Origin: Nostoc calcicola FACHB-3891
GTDB lineage: Bacteria > Cyanobacteriota > Cyanobacteriia > Cyanobacteriales > Nostocaceae
Reading direction: 5' to 3'
Length of the DNA: 64,000 bases
Assembly (NCBI RefSeq): GCF_014697355.1
Contig: NZ_JACJRQ010000014.1
Location: 1 to 64,000, forward strand
The position numbers were made by a program, and so were the translations under genes. This document shows, one piece after another, positions 8,889 to 17,276 of the stretch; positions within the stretch are counted from its first letter, which is position 1, and every line of letters starts with the position of its first letter. The notes under the pieces were generated by a model that saw only the letters and a program-made list of their open reading frames with translations, was not told where the DNA came from and searched no databases.

Positions 8889-9077
8889 AGGACTTACGCA
8901 CTGTAAAAATTAATCATGGTATGCATTCACGAAAATAGGTCGTTTCAGGCTTTGATTAATTCTTCTTTAATGGTACATAAACTTAGCGGTGGAGGGCACA
9001 GCAGTGCTGTGCCCCTACGACAGATCTAGTTTTTCAAAAAACACGCATTTTGTATTTTGTGTCAATGCGTAAGTCCT
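8889..9077. repeat. MITE family 1, copy B (inverted)
   Basis: A 189-bp element from AGGACTTACGCACTG to CAATGCGTAAGTCCT with the central GGGCACAGCAGTGCTGTGCC hairpin. It is flanked by short arrays of ATTTGTC (8844-8883) and CTCCCTCAT (9089-9138). These occupy most of the gene-free stretch 8843-9334. Confidence 0.85.
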
Positions 9078-9334
9078 AAATATTTCCCCACTCCCTCATC
9101 TCCCTCATCTCCCTCATCTCCCTCATCTCCCTCATCTACCCACTCCGTAAACCATTTTTCAAAAGATATCATTCACCTTTAGGTAGATTTAGATGGAATT
9201 ATCAAAACAGTATATTTGAATGGGCAAACATATAATTTGCCACAATAGCTCATGCCAAATCAGGAATTTCAATCTCAACAGATAAAATCTTGATTGAATT
9301 CTAGTTCATTTGTTCATTAAATTCCTTATCAGCC

Positions 9335-10648
9335 ATGACATCCCCAGAGCCTCAAACTGATTTTGGAGAAAATTCTTCACAAACTTCATTTGAGCCACCT
9401 CCAAAAAAACGGCGGTGGCTTTGGTTATTTTTAGCTGCACTACTATTGTTAGGAGGCGGAGTAGCTATAGTTTGGCGTTTGCTGACTCCACAAAATTCAG
9501 CAACTTCAACTGCTAATGTTCAACCTCAAGGGGTAAGAGTCAAAATATCCACAGTACAAAGCGGCATCATTGAGGAAAGTTCAGATTTTATTGCTACTCT
9601 GGAGTCCCAACGCTCAGTTAACCTCAAGCCAGCGATTCAAGGTCAAATCACTCAGATATTTGTCAAACCTGGAGATTCAGTAGCACAAGGAGCAGCAATT
9701 ATCCAAGTAGACTCCAGACGACAACAAGCAGGGGTTAATGGAATTAATGCTGTGCCTCAGGCATTTTTAATGCAACTGGAAAATGCCCGCGCTACACTCA
9801 AATCTTTGGAAGCAGAACGGCCATCTTACGTTGCTAATGTGCAACTCAGCGAACAGGAATACGAAAAATATTTTAGCTTAGCTCAACAAGGTGCAGTATC
9901 TCGACGGGCTAGCAGTCAGTACGCTAACAGGCTCGCCGCTGCGAAAACTAGTCTAAATGCAATTGATTCTAAGATTCAAGCCCAACGAGCCACCATTTTA
10001 GAAGCTGAAAAATCGTTGCAGCAAGCTAATGTAAATCCGAAACAACAACAACTCCAGTACGACAAAATTACTGCTCCCTTTGGTGGTACGATCGGTGAAA
10101 TTTCGGTGAAAGCGGGTGATTTGGTTAATACTTCCACACCGTTAGTTACCTTGATGCAAAATCGACCTTTAGAAGTTAAAATTTCCGTGCCTCCACAGCG
10201 AAAATCTCTATTGCGTGAGGGAATGCCAGTGGAGATTATGAACACACAAGGTCAAAAGTTAGGTAGAACTAGAGTATTTTTCATTGCACCGAATACTAGT
10301 AATGAAACACAAGGGATACTGATTAAAGCACTCTTTAATAACCCTAATGGTCAGGTACGTGCAAATCAATTGGCAAGAGCTAGAGTCATCTGGAATGAGC
10401 GCCCTGGAATTTTAATTCCAACAACAGCGGTGACTCGCGTAGGTGGGCAAACTTTTGTCTATGTAGTTGAAACTGAAAAATCTCCCCAAGGCGTGTCTCA
10501 ACAAGTGGCTCGGCAAAAGCAAGTAAAACTCGGCCAGATTAGAGGTAATAATTATCAAGTGATTGAGGGATTACAGCCAGAAGATAAAATTATTATCTCA
10601 GGACTGCTTAATCTTACAGATGGTGTGGCGATCGCTCCAGAATTTTAG
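9335..10648 (+). CDS. RND-type efflux membrane fusion protein (HlyD/AcrA family)
   Basis: 437 residues. A cytoplasmic KKRRW patch precedes a single membrane anchor (LWLFLAALLLLGGGVAIVW, about residues 29-47). Next come a lipoyl/barrel half (VNLKPAIQGQITQIFVKPGD), a coiled-coil hairpin (about 145-235), and the second lipoyl half (ITAPFGGTIGEISVKAGDLV). The C-terminal membrane-proximal domain ends IISGLLNLTDGVAI. Such adaptors join an RND pump to an outer-membrane channel. No pump gene follows; the next gene is a reductase, so the pump must be elsewhere or is missing. Confidence 0.88.
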   Translation: MTSPEPQTDFGENSSQTSFEPPPKKRRWLWLFLAALLLLGGGVAIVWRLLTPQNSATSTANVQPQGVRVKISTVQSGIIEESSDFIATLESQRSVNLKPAIQGQITQIFVKPGDSVAQGAAIIQVDSRRQQAGVNGINAVPQAFLMQLENARATLKSLEAERPSYVANVQLSEQEYEKYFSLAQQGAVSRRASSQYANRLAAAKTSLNAIDSKIQAQRATILEAEKSLQQANVNPKQQQLQYDKITAPFGGTIGEISVKAGDLVNTSTPLVTLMQNRPLEVKISVPPQRKSLLREGMPVEIMNTQGQKLGRTRVFFIAPNTSNETQGILIKALFNNPNGQVRANQLARARVIWNERPGILIPTTAVTRVGGQTFVYVVETEKSPQGVSQQVARQKQVKLGQIRGNNYQVIEGLQPEDKIIISGLLNLTDGVAIAPEF

Positions 10649-10743
10649 ATGAACTGAAGACGTTTCTGCTAAATTTAACCTTGATACAGTACTTTAACAG
10701 CAGATAATTACTTTGGTTAACCAAAATAAAACCAGATTAATCT

Positions 10744-11484
10744 ATGGCATCAATAGCCGGAAAAGTTGCAATTATCACTGGTGCATCGCGGGGAATTGGG
10801 CGAGCGATCGCCTTAAAATTAGCTGGTAACGGTGCATCTATTGTCGTTAACTATGCAGGTAATGCAAGCAAAGCACAGGAAGTTGTTGCAGAAATTGAAC
10901 AGTTGGGAGTACAGGCGATCGCTATCCAAGCTGATGTGAGTCAAGTAGCCGACATTCAACGGTTATTTGAGCAAACACTAGAACGCTTCGGTAAAGTCGA
11001 TATTTTGGTCAACAATGCCGGAATCGCTTTCTATAAACCAATTACTCAGGTGACAGAAGAAGATTTCGATCAAATTTTTGCCATTAACGTCAAAGGTACT
11101 TATTTTGCTTGCCAACAAGCCGCGCAACACATGGCAGAAGGGGGACGGATTATCAACTTTTCCTCATCAACTACGGTGATGATGCTGCCAACTTATAGCG
11201 CCTATGTAGCAACCAAGGGTGCTGTTGAACAAATCACACGGGTATTAGCTAAAGAATTGGGTGCAAAAGCGATCGCAGTTAATGTTATTTCTCCTGGCCC
11301 CACCGATACAGAATTGTTTCGAGAAGGCAAAACCCAAGAACAGATAGACCGTTTAGCCCAAATGGCTGCTTTTGGTAAACTGGGAGAAGTCCAAGAAATC
11401 GCCGACGTAGTAGCATTTCTTGCTAGCGATGAAGCTAGATGGATTACTGGGCAAAATATTCGTGTAAACGGTGGAATTGCCTGA
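10744..11484 (+). CDS. Short-chain dehydrogenase/reductase
   Basis: 246 residues, the normal SDR length. It has the cofactor motif TGASRGIG (TGxxxGxG), NNAG, the active-site serine in FSSST, and Y-V-A-T-K (YSAYVATKGA). It is close to the 3-ketoacyl-ACP reductase type. Arg and Asn at the end of the second strand (VNYAGNASKA) fit NADPH preference. It lies 95 bp after the membrane fusion protein. The substrate cannot be read from the sequence. Confidence 0.9.
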   Translation: MASIAGKVAIITGASRGIGRAIALKLAGNGASIVVNYAGNASKAQEVVAEIEQLGVQAIAIQADVSQVADIQRLFEQTLERFGKVDILVNNAGIAFYKPITQVTEEDFDQIFAINVKGTYFACQQAAQHMAEGGRIINFSSSTTVMMLPTYSAYVATKGAVEQITRVLAKELGAKAIAVNVISPGPTDTELFREGKTQEQIDRLAQMAAFGKLGEVQEIADVVAFLASDEARWITGQNIRVNGGIA

Positions 11485-11681
11485 GGCGATGGAAGTTTTC
11501 CTCATGAATGCGATATTCTCTGTTTCAAACCTCAGCTATTGAAGAAGAATTCAGAATTCAGAATTCTTTGTTGATAATTTCTAAGTTGTAAAAGTTTTCG
11601 GTTTTATAATTGTCGGGGGCGTACAGGTGTACGCCCCTACTAAATTTGGGCTGCAAAAGTTTGTATAAAACGTTTCTAATT

Positions 11682-11833
11682 TAACGTGAGTTCGACAAAC
11701 CTCACCCTCCCAACCTCCCTCTCCTAAAAGGCGAGGGAGGAGCAAGAAAAATCAAGGTTTTGTTTTGCTCCCCTCTCCTCGTAGGAGAGGGGTTGGGGGT
11801 GAGGTCAAAACAGTACTCATCGAACTCACGTTA
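11682..11833. repeat. MITE family 6, copy A (TIR TAACGTGAGTTCGA)
   Basis: A 152-bp element with perfect 14-bp inverted ends, TAACGTGAGTTCGA and TCGAACTCACGTTA. Inner arms are CTCCCTCTCCT and AGGAGAGGGG. A second copy lies at 12831-12985, so the rubrerythrin gene is bracketed by the pair. A separate hairpin (GGGGCGTAC-AG-GTGTACGCCCC) is at 11616-11637. Confidence 0.85.
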
Positions 11834-11916
11834 ATTTATACAAATAACAGCTCATTTATTTGGTTGTATAATTTGTGTTTTCGTACTAAACATCACTTCA
11901 TCGGCATCCCAAAATT

Positions 11917-12630
11917 ATGGATTTATCCAACTTTACTACTCTTCAAAACTTAGAAGCTGCCTTCGGTGGTGAGTCGATGGCAAATCGTAAGTATCTGTTT
12001 TTTGCTGAGGTAGCGCGTCAACTGGGATTTACAGACTTGGCAAAACTTTTTAAAGAGACAGCAGAACAAGAAACTGAACATGCTTTTGCACATTTTAGGT
12101 TACTGCATCCAGAACTTGTGGTAGAAGATCCAGCAGCTTTAAGTGATGAACAAAAGCGGGAAATTGTGTCTCGTTGCTTATCATTAGCAATTGAAGGTGA
12201 GACTTATGAATATACTACAATGTATCCGGAGTTTGCCGCAGATGCTCAACGCGAGCGCGATAATCCTGCTGCTGAAGAATTTCTCAAACAAGCTAAAGAA
12301 TCCACCGTTCATGCAGACACATTTCGGGAAGCTGCACACCGTTTCGGCTTGTTAAAATTCATCGAAAATTATCACGCCGATCGCTATGCTGAAGCGTTAG
12401 AAGTATTAAACGGAGGACAAGTAGCAAATAAAGTTGTAGATGAAGATCCTCAAACTCGTAAATGGATTTGTAGACAATGCAGTATGATTTACGATCCTGT
12501 GGCTGGCGATCCTGATTCGGGAATTGCACCTGGTACACCTTTTGAACAAATTCCCGATGATTGGAAATGTCCCATTTGTGGTGCTAGCAAAAAAACTTTT
12601 AAACCACTTGAGGAAAAAGTTCCAGCTTAA
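11917..12630 (+). CDS. Rubrerythrin
   Basis: 237 residues. The N-terminal ferritin-like diiron domain carries the Glu/His pattern in [45 protein letters not shown] and [15 protein letters not shown]-terminal rubredoxin domain follows, with C-R-Q-C at about 186-189 and CPICG near 220. Rubrerythrins reduce hydrogen peroxide in the cytoplasm. In nitrogen-fixing cyanobacteria a relative protects nitrogenase in heterocysts; that role here is inferred. It is a single-gene unit between two family 6 elements. Confidence 0.92.
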   Translation: MDLSNFTTLQNLEAAFGGESMANRKYLFFAEVARQLGFTDLAKLFKETAEQETEHAFAHFRLLHPELVVEDPAALSDEQKREIVSRCLSLAIEGETYEYTTMYPEFAADAQRERDNPAAEEFLKQAKESTVHADTFREAAHRFGLLKFIENYHADRYAEALEVLNGGQVANKVVDEDPQTRKWICRQCSMIYDPVAGDPDSGIAPGTPFEQIPDDWKCPICGASKKTFKPLEEKVPA

Positions 12631-12668
12631 GAGGACAATCAAATAGGTACTCTTTTTTTAGCAGATAA

Positions 12669-12696
12669 ACGCGAAGTGCCGACGCACTTCGCGTTC
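12669..12696 (+). terminator. Perfect 12-bp stem downstream of rubrerythrin
   Basis: AACGCGAAGTGC, a CGAC loop, then GCACTTCGCGTT form a perfect stem 39 bp after the rubrerythrin stop codon. It lacks a long T tract, so it may act as a weak terminator or an mRNA 3' stabiliser. Confidence 0.6.
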
Positions 12697-12733
12697 TTGA
12701 TTGTTTAAGTAAGTCGGCACAATAAAACCAAAC

Positions 12734-12826
12734 TATAGCGATTCCCAGTTACGTGAGGTACAGATAATATTTGGAAGCGCAGAGGTACGCAGAGATTTGT
12801 ACCTCAGCAGACTAGGAAACGCTATA
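12734..12826. repeat. MITE family 3 relative (TIR TATAGCG)
   Basis: TATAGCGATTCCCAGTTACG at the left and GGAAACGCTATA at the right match the ends of the intact element at 57814-57921, including the internal ACGTGAGGTACA. It lies 4 bp from the family 6 copy that follows. Confidence 0.65.
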
Positions 12827-12830
12827 AGTC

Positions 12831-12985
12831 AACGTGAGTTCGATGAACCTCTCCCCAACCCCTCTCCGACGCGGAGAGGGGCTTTGAAATTCTTGATAAA
12901 AAACGAAAAATTAAGGTTTTTAAGCCTCTCTCCTTTCAGGGGAGAGGTTTGGAGAGGGGTCTTTTAAATCTGTCGAACTCACGTT
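12831..12985. repeat. MITE family 6, copy B
   Basis: 155 bp, from AACGTGAGTTCGA to TCGAACTCACGTT, with internal C/T-rich and G/A-rich arms as in copy A at 11682-11833. The interior differs considerably between copies while the ends are identical. Confidence 0.85.
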
Positions 12986-13060
12986 AAGTCAAGAAAGATG
13001 AATTAGACCAAAACAATCTTCCCTCCTGCATTCTGCCTTCTAATTACACAGGGTAATCTC

Positions 13061-13759
13061 ATGAATTCACCAAAAGATAACAGCCAATTTGAGCGCAAAA
13101 AGCCTGTTTATCTAGAGCTAAATTTTCAGATAGTTTGTGCAGTTTCTTTGATTGCTGTTATCGGAGTTTCCAGCGTAACTCCAGCTTTTCCCAAGTTAGT
13201 CAAAGAGTTAAATATCAATCCCCAAAATTTAGGTTTATTAATTACATTCTTTACATTACCATCTCTGGTTTTAGGGCCAATCATCGGCATCTTTGCTGAT
13301 AGATGGGGTAGAAAGAGAATTATGGTTCCTTCACTATTTTTATTTGGCCTTGCTGGTACTGCTTGCGCCTTTGCCCGCGATTTTAATTTATTGCTATGGT
13401 TTCGTTTGCTACAAGGAATTGGCGCGGCTCCTTTGCTTTCTTTGAGTATCACCTTAATCGGCGATTTATATACAGGAGATAGACGTACTGAAGCAATGGG
13501 TTACATTGCTAGTATCAGCAGTGTCGGCACCGCAACTTATCCCATAATTGGTGGTACATTGGCAACAATAGGTTGGTATTATCCTTTTATGCTGCCGATA
13601 TTAGCGATTCCTCTGGGGTTGCTGGTGTTATTGGGACTCAAGAATCCAGAACCGCAAGGCGATCGCAATTTAAAACAATATTTAAGCAATGCGGTAAAAG
13701 TCCTCAAAAATCGCCAATTATTCGGACTTAACACTACAAATACAACATTAAAAAGCTAG
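13061..13759 (+). pseudogene. MFS transporter, 5' fragment
   Basis: Encodes the first six membrane segments of a major facilitator: VCAVSLIAVIGVSSVTPAFP, then LLITFFTLPSLVLGPIIG, then the loop motif DRWGRKRI, and further segments to about residue 200. Homology ends at residue ~224 (KNRQLFGLN), after which a few foreign codons lead to a stop. The rest of the gene resumes at 16814. The break is at GACTTAAC (13725-13732), which recurs at 16814-16821. The gene is therefore disrupted by about 3.1 kb of inserted DNA and is not expected to make a working transporter. Confidence 0.85.
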
Positions 13760-13770
13760 ATAAAATCTAA
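13752..13770 (-). terminator. Weak hairpin with T tract after the rRNA-mimic RNA
   Basis: On the minus strand UAGAU-UUU-AUCUA is followed by GCUUUUU. This AU-rich 5-bp stem lies about 30-50 nt past the 3' closing helix and could end transcription. The stem is weak, so confidence is low. Confidence 0.35.
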
Positions 13771-13800
13771 TTTTTTTAATTACGAATTACGATTTATTCT

Positions 13801-14004
13801 GCGTGCAAGTTGGTGGAGCATTGCGTTTTCTTAGTTACTAGAGGGACTCCGCTGGTGAGTTGTTACACACTCTTTCAAAGATGGCTACTTCTAAGCCGAC
13901 TTTCCAGGTTCTTCGCACTCCCCGTTTACAAACGCCCACTGCATTTGGCAGTGTTACCTTTCCTCTCGTACTAGTATGTAGGCTCCACGAATTGGGGCAC
14001 GCAT
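13801..14004 (-). ncRNA. rRNA-mimic RNA: sarcin-ricin loop plus GTPase-associated centre
   Basis: Read on the minus strand, this 204-nt segment holds two 23S rRNA factor-binding elements. UAGUACGAGAGGA (13973-13961) equals the E. coli sarcin-ricin core (2653-2665). The GTPase-associated-centre module (13907-13852) aligns without gaps to the E. coli 1052-1107 region: closing 4-bp stem CUGG/CCAG instead of CCAG/CUGG, and 37 of 48 inner bases identical by hand count. Bases equivalent to A1067 (13892) and A1095 (13864) are kept. Pair 1058-1080 changes U-A to A-U and pair 1092-1099 changes C-G to U-A, both compensatory. Ends close by GCGUGC/GCACGC (6 bp) and GUGGAGC/GCUCCAC (7 bp). A further hairpin is CACUGC/GCAGUG, and GGGGA/UCCCU flanks the second module. 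In rRNA the order of the two modules is the reverse. I recognise no described RNA family. Confidence 0.82.
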
Positions 14005-14010
14005 GAGATT

Positions 14011-14016
14011 ATTATA
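14011..14016 (-). promoter_or_regulatory. Consensus -10 box of the rRNA-mimic RNA
   Basis: TATAAT on the minus strand, 7 nt before the first base (14004) of the outermost helix region of the RNA. No good -35 hexamer is seen 16-18 nt upstream (TGGGTC is the best), so an activator or a weak promoter is possible. Confidence 0.6.
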
Positions 14017-14169
14017 CTACAGTATTATTTTAGACCCAGATATAGAACTCATATTTAATTTTTGAACAAGATTTCAGATAAAACGGGCTTTTCAGTCTCT
14101 GGATGTTTTCACAAATCAAATCGGGTTTTATATGGTATGGTATTTTCAATATTAATTGGTTAACTTTAT

Positions 14170-14315
14170 TAGGACTAGCCCTTTCAAGGTGGTGAAATTT
14201 GGAACGAAGATTGGTGATTTCAATCTTCAAAAAGCCCAAAATCTGAGCGGATGATTCAAGATGCTAGTACTGAAACAACGTGTTTTCGTTGGTCACCTTG
14301 AAAGGGCTAGTCCTA
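14170..14315. repeat. MITE with perfect 22-bp inverted ends
   Basis: TAGGACTAGCCCTTTCAAGG(TG) at 14170-14191 is repeated exactly inverted at 14294-14315. The 146-bp element is non-coding and sits between the RNA candidate and the acyltransferase gene. The identical ends suggest it moved recently compared with the other elements in the window. An ATT on each side may be a target duplication. Confidence 0.85.
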
Positions 14316-14377
14316 TTTATACACAAAAAACCACTTAAATACTTTGTTTTTTAAAAAAATCTACTTTAACACTAACA

Positions 14378-15478
14378 ATGCAGTCAAAAATAGAGGCAAA
14401 ACCAAGGCTATCGGGTGTTGATTTGTGCCGAGGAATTGCGGCATACGCAGTTGTCTTAGTACATTCAGGCGATGCAACTTGGGGTCGTATAAGTTACTTT
14501 TCCCAACAGATAGAATATCTATTTAGTTTTGCTGTTCCCTTTTTCTTAGCTGCATCTTTTTACTTCATGATTTGTAAGTTGAATGCTGACTTTTCATTAG
14601 CTTATTGGAAAGCAAGATGTCGGCGTCTCCTAATACCATATATGGTTTGGACAGTTATTTATCTAATTGCCAAAATAATTATGTTTTCAGCATTAAATCA
14701 AAAAGAAGAATTAAATCATTTATTACAAAATCCTTTTTTAATTATATTTTATGGAAAAGCATCATTACAACTATACTATTTACCTCTATTGCTAGTAGGT
14801 ACTTCGCTCATAGTATTTGCAAATTACTTCGCAAAACCGAAAATTGGACTTAAAATATTAGCTAGTTTGTCTCTGTTGAGCCTCATCCTCTACAACCTGC
14901 TTTTAATTACTGGAAATACAGTAAATAACAGTATAGCTTTTAAGAATTTATTTAATCTAGTGAATTACGATCCTTCTAAAAATGAGTTTGTGAGGTTTAT
15001 ATCTATAGAATTAGCATGGTTATTGAGGTGTTTACCTTATTTTTTTATTGCAATGACTTTAAGGTATTTACTTCTTAAAACCAACTTTTCATTGTTGCGT
15101 GTGAAAATCATATATGCTTACTTGCTATTAGGTTTATTTCTTGTCGCTGACGTTTATAGTAACCCAATACTTACTGGTTTTCGGGAAGTTTTTCTGGGAT
15201 ATTCTTTTTTATTATACGGTATTGTTTTATCGAATTACTTGAAACCAAACAGCGTAATAAAAAATTTAGCATTATGTTCTTTTGGAATTTACTTGATACA
15301 CCAATTTGGAATTAATATTATGGAGATTTCTCTAAAGAAAACTCAACCTCAGTTATTAGAGGAAGTAACTTTTATTTCTCAATTAGCATTTTCTATACCC
15401 ACTTTTCTCATGAGTTGGTTAGCTGTATTCATTCTGATGAAAAATAAAAGGATTGCTAAGTACCTATTTGGTGTTTAG
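14378..15478 (+). CDS. Membrane acyltransferase, family 3 type
   Basis: 366 residues with about ten hydrophobic segments. The start LSGVDLCRGIAAYAVVLVHS contains the family signature (D-x-x-R-G-x-A, then V-x-x-H). The C-terminus holds SFGIYLIHQFG, the usual F-x-I-Y-L-x-H motif. Such enzymes O-acetylate or acylate sugars of exopolysaccharide, peptidoglycan or antibiotics at the membrane. The gene is AT-rich and is carried inside the DNA that splits the MFS gene, next to a decayed IS, which suggests horizontal acquisition. The acceptor is unknown. Confidence 0.87.
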   Translation: MQSKIEAKPRLSGVDLCRGIAAYAVVLVHSGDATWGRISYFSQQIEYLFSFAVPFFLAASFYFMICKLNADFSLAYWKARCRRLLIPYMVWTVIYLIAKIIMFSALNQKEELNHLLQNPFLIIFYGKASLQLYYLPLLLVGTSLIVFANYFAKPKIGLKILASLSLLSLILYNLLLITGNTVNNSIAFKNLFNLVNYDPSKNEFVRFISIELAWLLRCLPYFFIAMTLRYLLLKTNFSLLRVKIIYAYLLLGLFLVADVYSNPILTGFREVFLGYSFLLYGIVLSNYLKPNSVIKNLALCSFGIYLIHQFGINIMEISLKKTQPQLLEEVTFISQLAFSIPTFLMSWLAVFILMKNKRIAKYLFGV

Positions 15479-15610
15479 CAACAAATTAAATTAGTTAATA
15501 ATAAGTTCAATTTACAGAATTTACTATAACTTTGTAAATCAATAAAAGTGAGAATATATGATGGAATAAGCTCGGGATGCGTCATGAGTAACCATAACGC
15601 CCCCTGATGC

Positions 15611-16813
15611 AGGGCTATTTCATTCTAAAAAGTTGCTTAATTGTGTCTAGCCCAAAAGAGCAGAGTCGTTGGGCTTGTGCCATGTTTGAAAACATCTGGT
15701 CACGGTATAAATTGAGTGTAAAATTGCGAGCGATGGTAAAAATCTGAGGCAGAGGGTTAGTGCGAATTCTCGATGCATCCTCACCCTGAGTAACATCTCG
15801 AACATAGTGGACTTTATTCTCAACACCCCAATATCCGCGGATACGTTCGGCAAATTCTTGGGCTGTTAAACTTAATGAAGAAATGTAATAACCAGTCTCA
15901 GTAGTGGCTTCAATCACATGATGTGTAAACACCTGACGTTCTGATTTAACTTGAATCAAAGTGGTAAGTCCGGACCAAGAACGAATACAATCAGGAGTTT
16001 AACAAATACTGACATGACGCTTTTCGATTCGACCATGCCCTTTGTTTATCTGCTCATAAGTGAATTCCGGTTTAAAATTTGTCTTGACGTCTTTAAATAG
16101 ACTAGGTTGGTTGCCTTTTAAGGCAGCTATATAATCATTGCCACTGTTGATGATCAACTCACAAGTTTTTTTTGGGTATTAATGGCTTCAATTGCAAAAA
16201 CAACTCCTTTTAGAGCCAGTTTCTCAATCAACCCTGGTAAAGCTTTAATTTCGTTGGTTTTAGCATCAACTTCAAATGGTTCTAAAATCAAGCCTCGCTC
16301 AACAAGGTAAGAACTGACCAACATAATTGCTGGGTGAGAATCAGAATTGGGATTATCGTCTTCAATCTGATATGAACCTTTGAGAACTTTGCTTTTCTTA
16401 CCAATGGTTTCTCCACAAGCTGGTTGTACGTTAAAGAACTTGGCAAGGCACACGGAATACTGCTCGTGATTAATGTATAGTAAGGTACGACGCACAGTGC
16501 TGTAAGAAGGTAGCCTATTTTTCGCAGGTTTGAAAAGCTCAATCAACTGCTCGTGGTAGCTTGAAATCCAATCTCCAATTGCTAAAAATCCTTTATTTCC
16601 TGCGGCGATGCCTACGGCGGGCTGCGCCTACGCCAATGTGAACAGCGCTAGGCATAATGGGAGATTATGTCGCTGTCCGGCACGGCGACGGGGGTCTTTT
16701 ATATCTGCAAAAGCTTTTATAATTTCGATTTCAGACACAGTAGTAGGAGCAAAAAGCTAGAATTTGCGCCGGACTATACCATATTGCGTTTTACTTTAGA
16801 ATGAAATAGCCCT
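15611..16813 (-). mobile_element. Decayed ISAs1-family insertion sequence
   Basis: A 1,203-bp element bounded by AGGGCTATTTCATTCTAAA at 15611 and its near-perfect complement ending at 16813. The minus strand encodes a recognisable ISAs1-type transposase from VSEIEIIKAFADIKDPRRRA to the C-terminal IRGYWGVENKVHYVRDVTQG. The expected 8-10 bp duplication is not found directly at its left end. Instead GACTTAAC, present just right of the IS (16814-16821), recurs at 13725-13732. Confidence 0.85.
15615..16745 (-). pseudogene. ISAs1 transposase, three visible lesions
   Basis: The reading frame can be followed for nearly the whole family length but is broken three times. First, a ~30-bp palindromic repeat (about 16606-16636) inserts a stop after LPLCLALFTLA. 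Second, a frame shift occurs at a run of eight A (about 16165-16172), after AINTQKK; the other frame continues ELIINSGNDYIAALKGNQPS. Third, an in-frame TAA at 15999-16001 falls in RHVSIC-TPDC. The last intact block covers 15615-15959. It cannot be active as it stands. Confidence 0.85.
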
Positions 16814-17274
16814 GACTTAACGATACCTTTAAAGCGCCACCTAGTATCATTGGATTGTTACTTTCTAGTGTTTCTATATCAATTACTATTGCATCTTCCC
16901 AGTTAGGCAGATTAGCTAGGAGATTTCCCGCCACTAATTTAATTAGTGCATCCTATGTTTTTTACGCTTTAGCGATGTTCATTATTCCTTTTGTGCCAAA
17001 TCTCTGGTTACTATTAATCCCCAGCATAATTTTTGGGATTGGTCTTGGCATTGGTTTTCCCAGCATCCAAACACTGTTAGCAGATTTAGCACCAAAAGAA
17101 TATTTGGCGACAATCATATCAGTCAACGGGACATTCTTCGGTTTAGGGCAAACATTAGGGCCGCTGTTGATGGGCTATGCCTTTGGTTTCGGCGGCATTA
17201 GTAGCGTATATTATGCGGCGACGGGTTTTGCAGTTGTGATATTTTTTGTATTTAGGTATTGCACTTGTATCTAA
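16814..17274 (+). pseudogene. MFS transporter, 3' fragment
   Basis: Starts at the right end of the IS and reads LNDTFKAPPSIIGLLLSSVS, continuing through about five membrane segments (LWLLLIPSIIFGIGLGIGFP, then ISVNGTFFGLGQTLGPLLMG) to VVIFFVFRYCTCI. It is the missing second half of the gene whose 5' part is at 13061-13732. If the two are joined over GACTTAAC the frame is continuous, but roughly 20-25 residues corresponding to the seventh membrane segment appear to be missing. The stop lies at the edge of a 21-bp tandem repeat, so the natural end may also be altered. Confidence 0.85.
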
Positions 17275-17276
17275 GT

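Noticed and set aside
13801-14004. Simple 23S rRNA gene fragment
   Set aside because: The two modules are in the reverse order to rRNA, far closer together, closed by their own terminal helices, and differ from rRNA by paired changes. A random fragment would not show this.
14030-14239. 69-residue minus-strand open frame upstream of the RNA
   Set aside because: It spans one end of the 22-bp-TIR MITE and the RNA promoter, and it has no domain or ribosome site.
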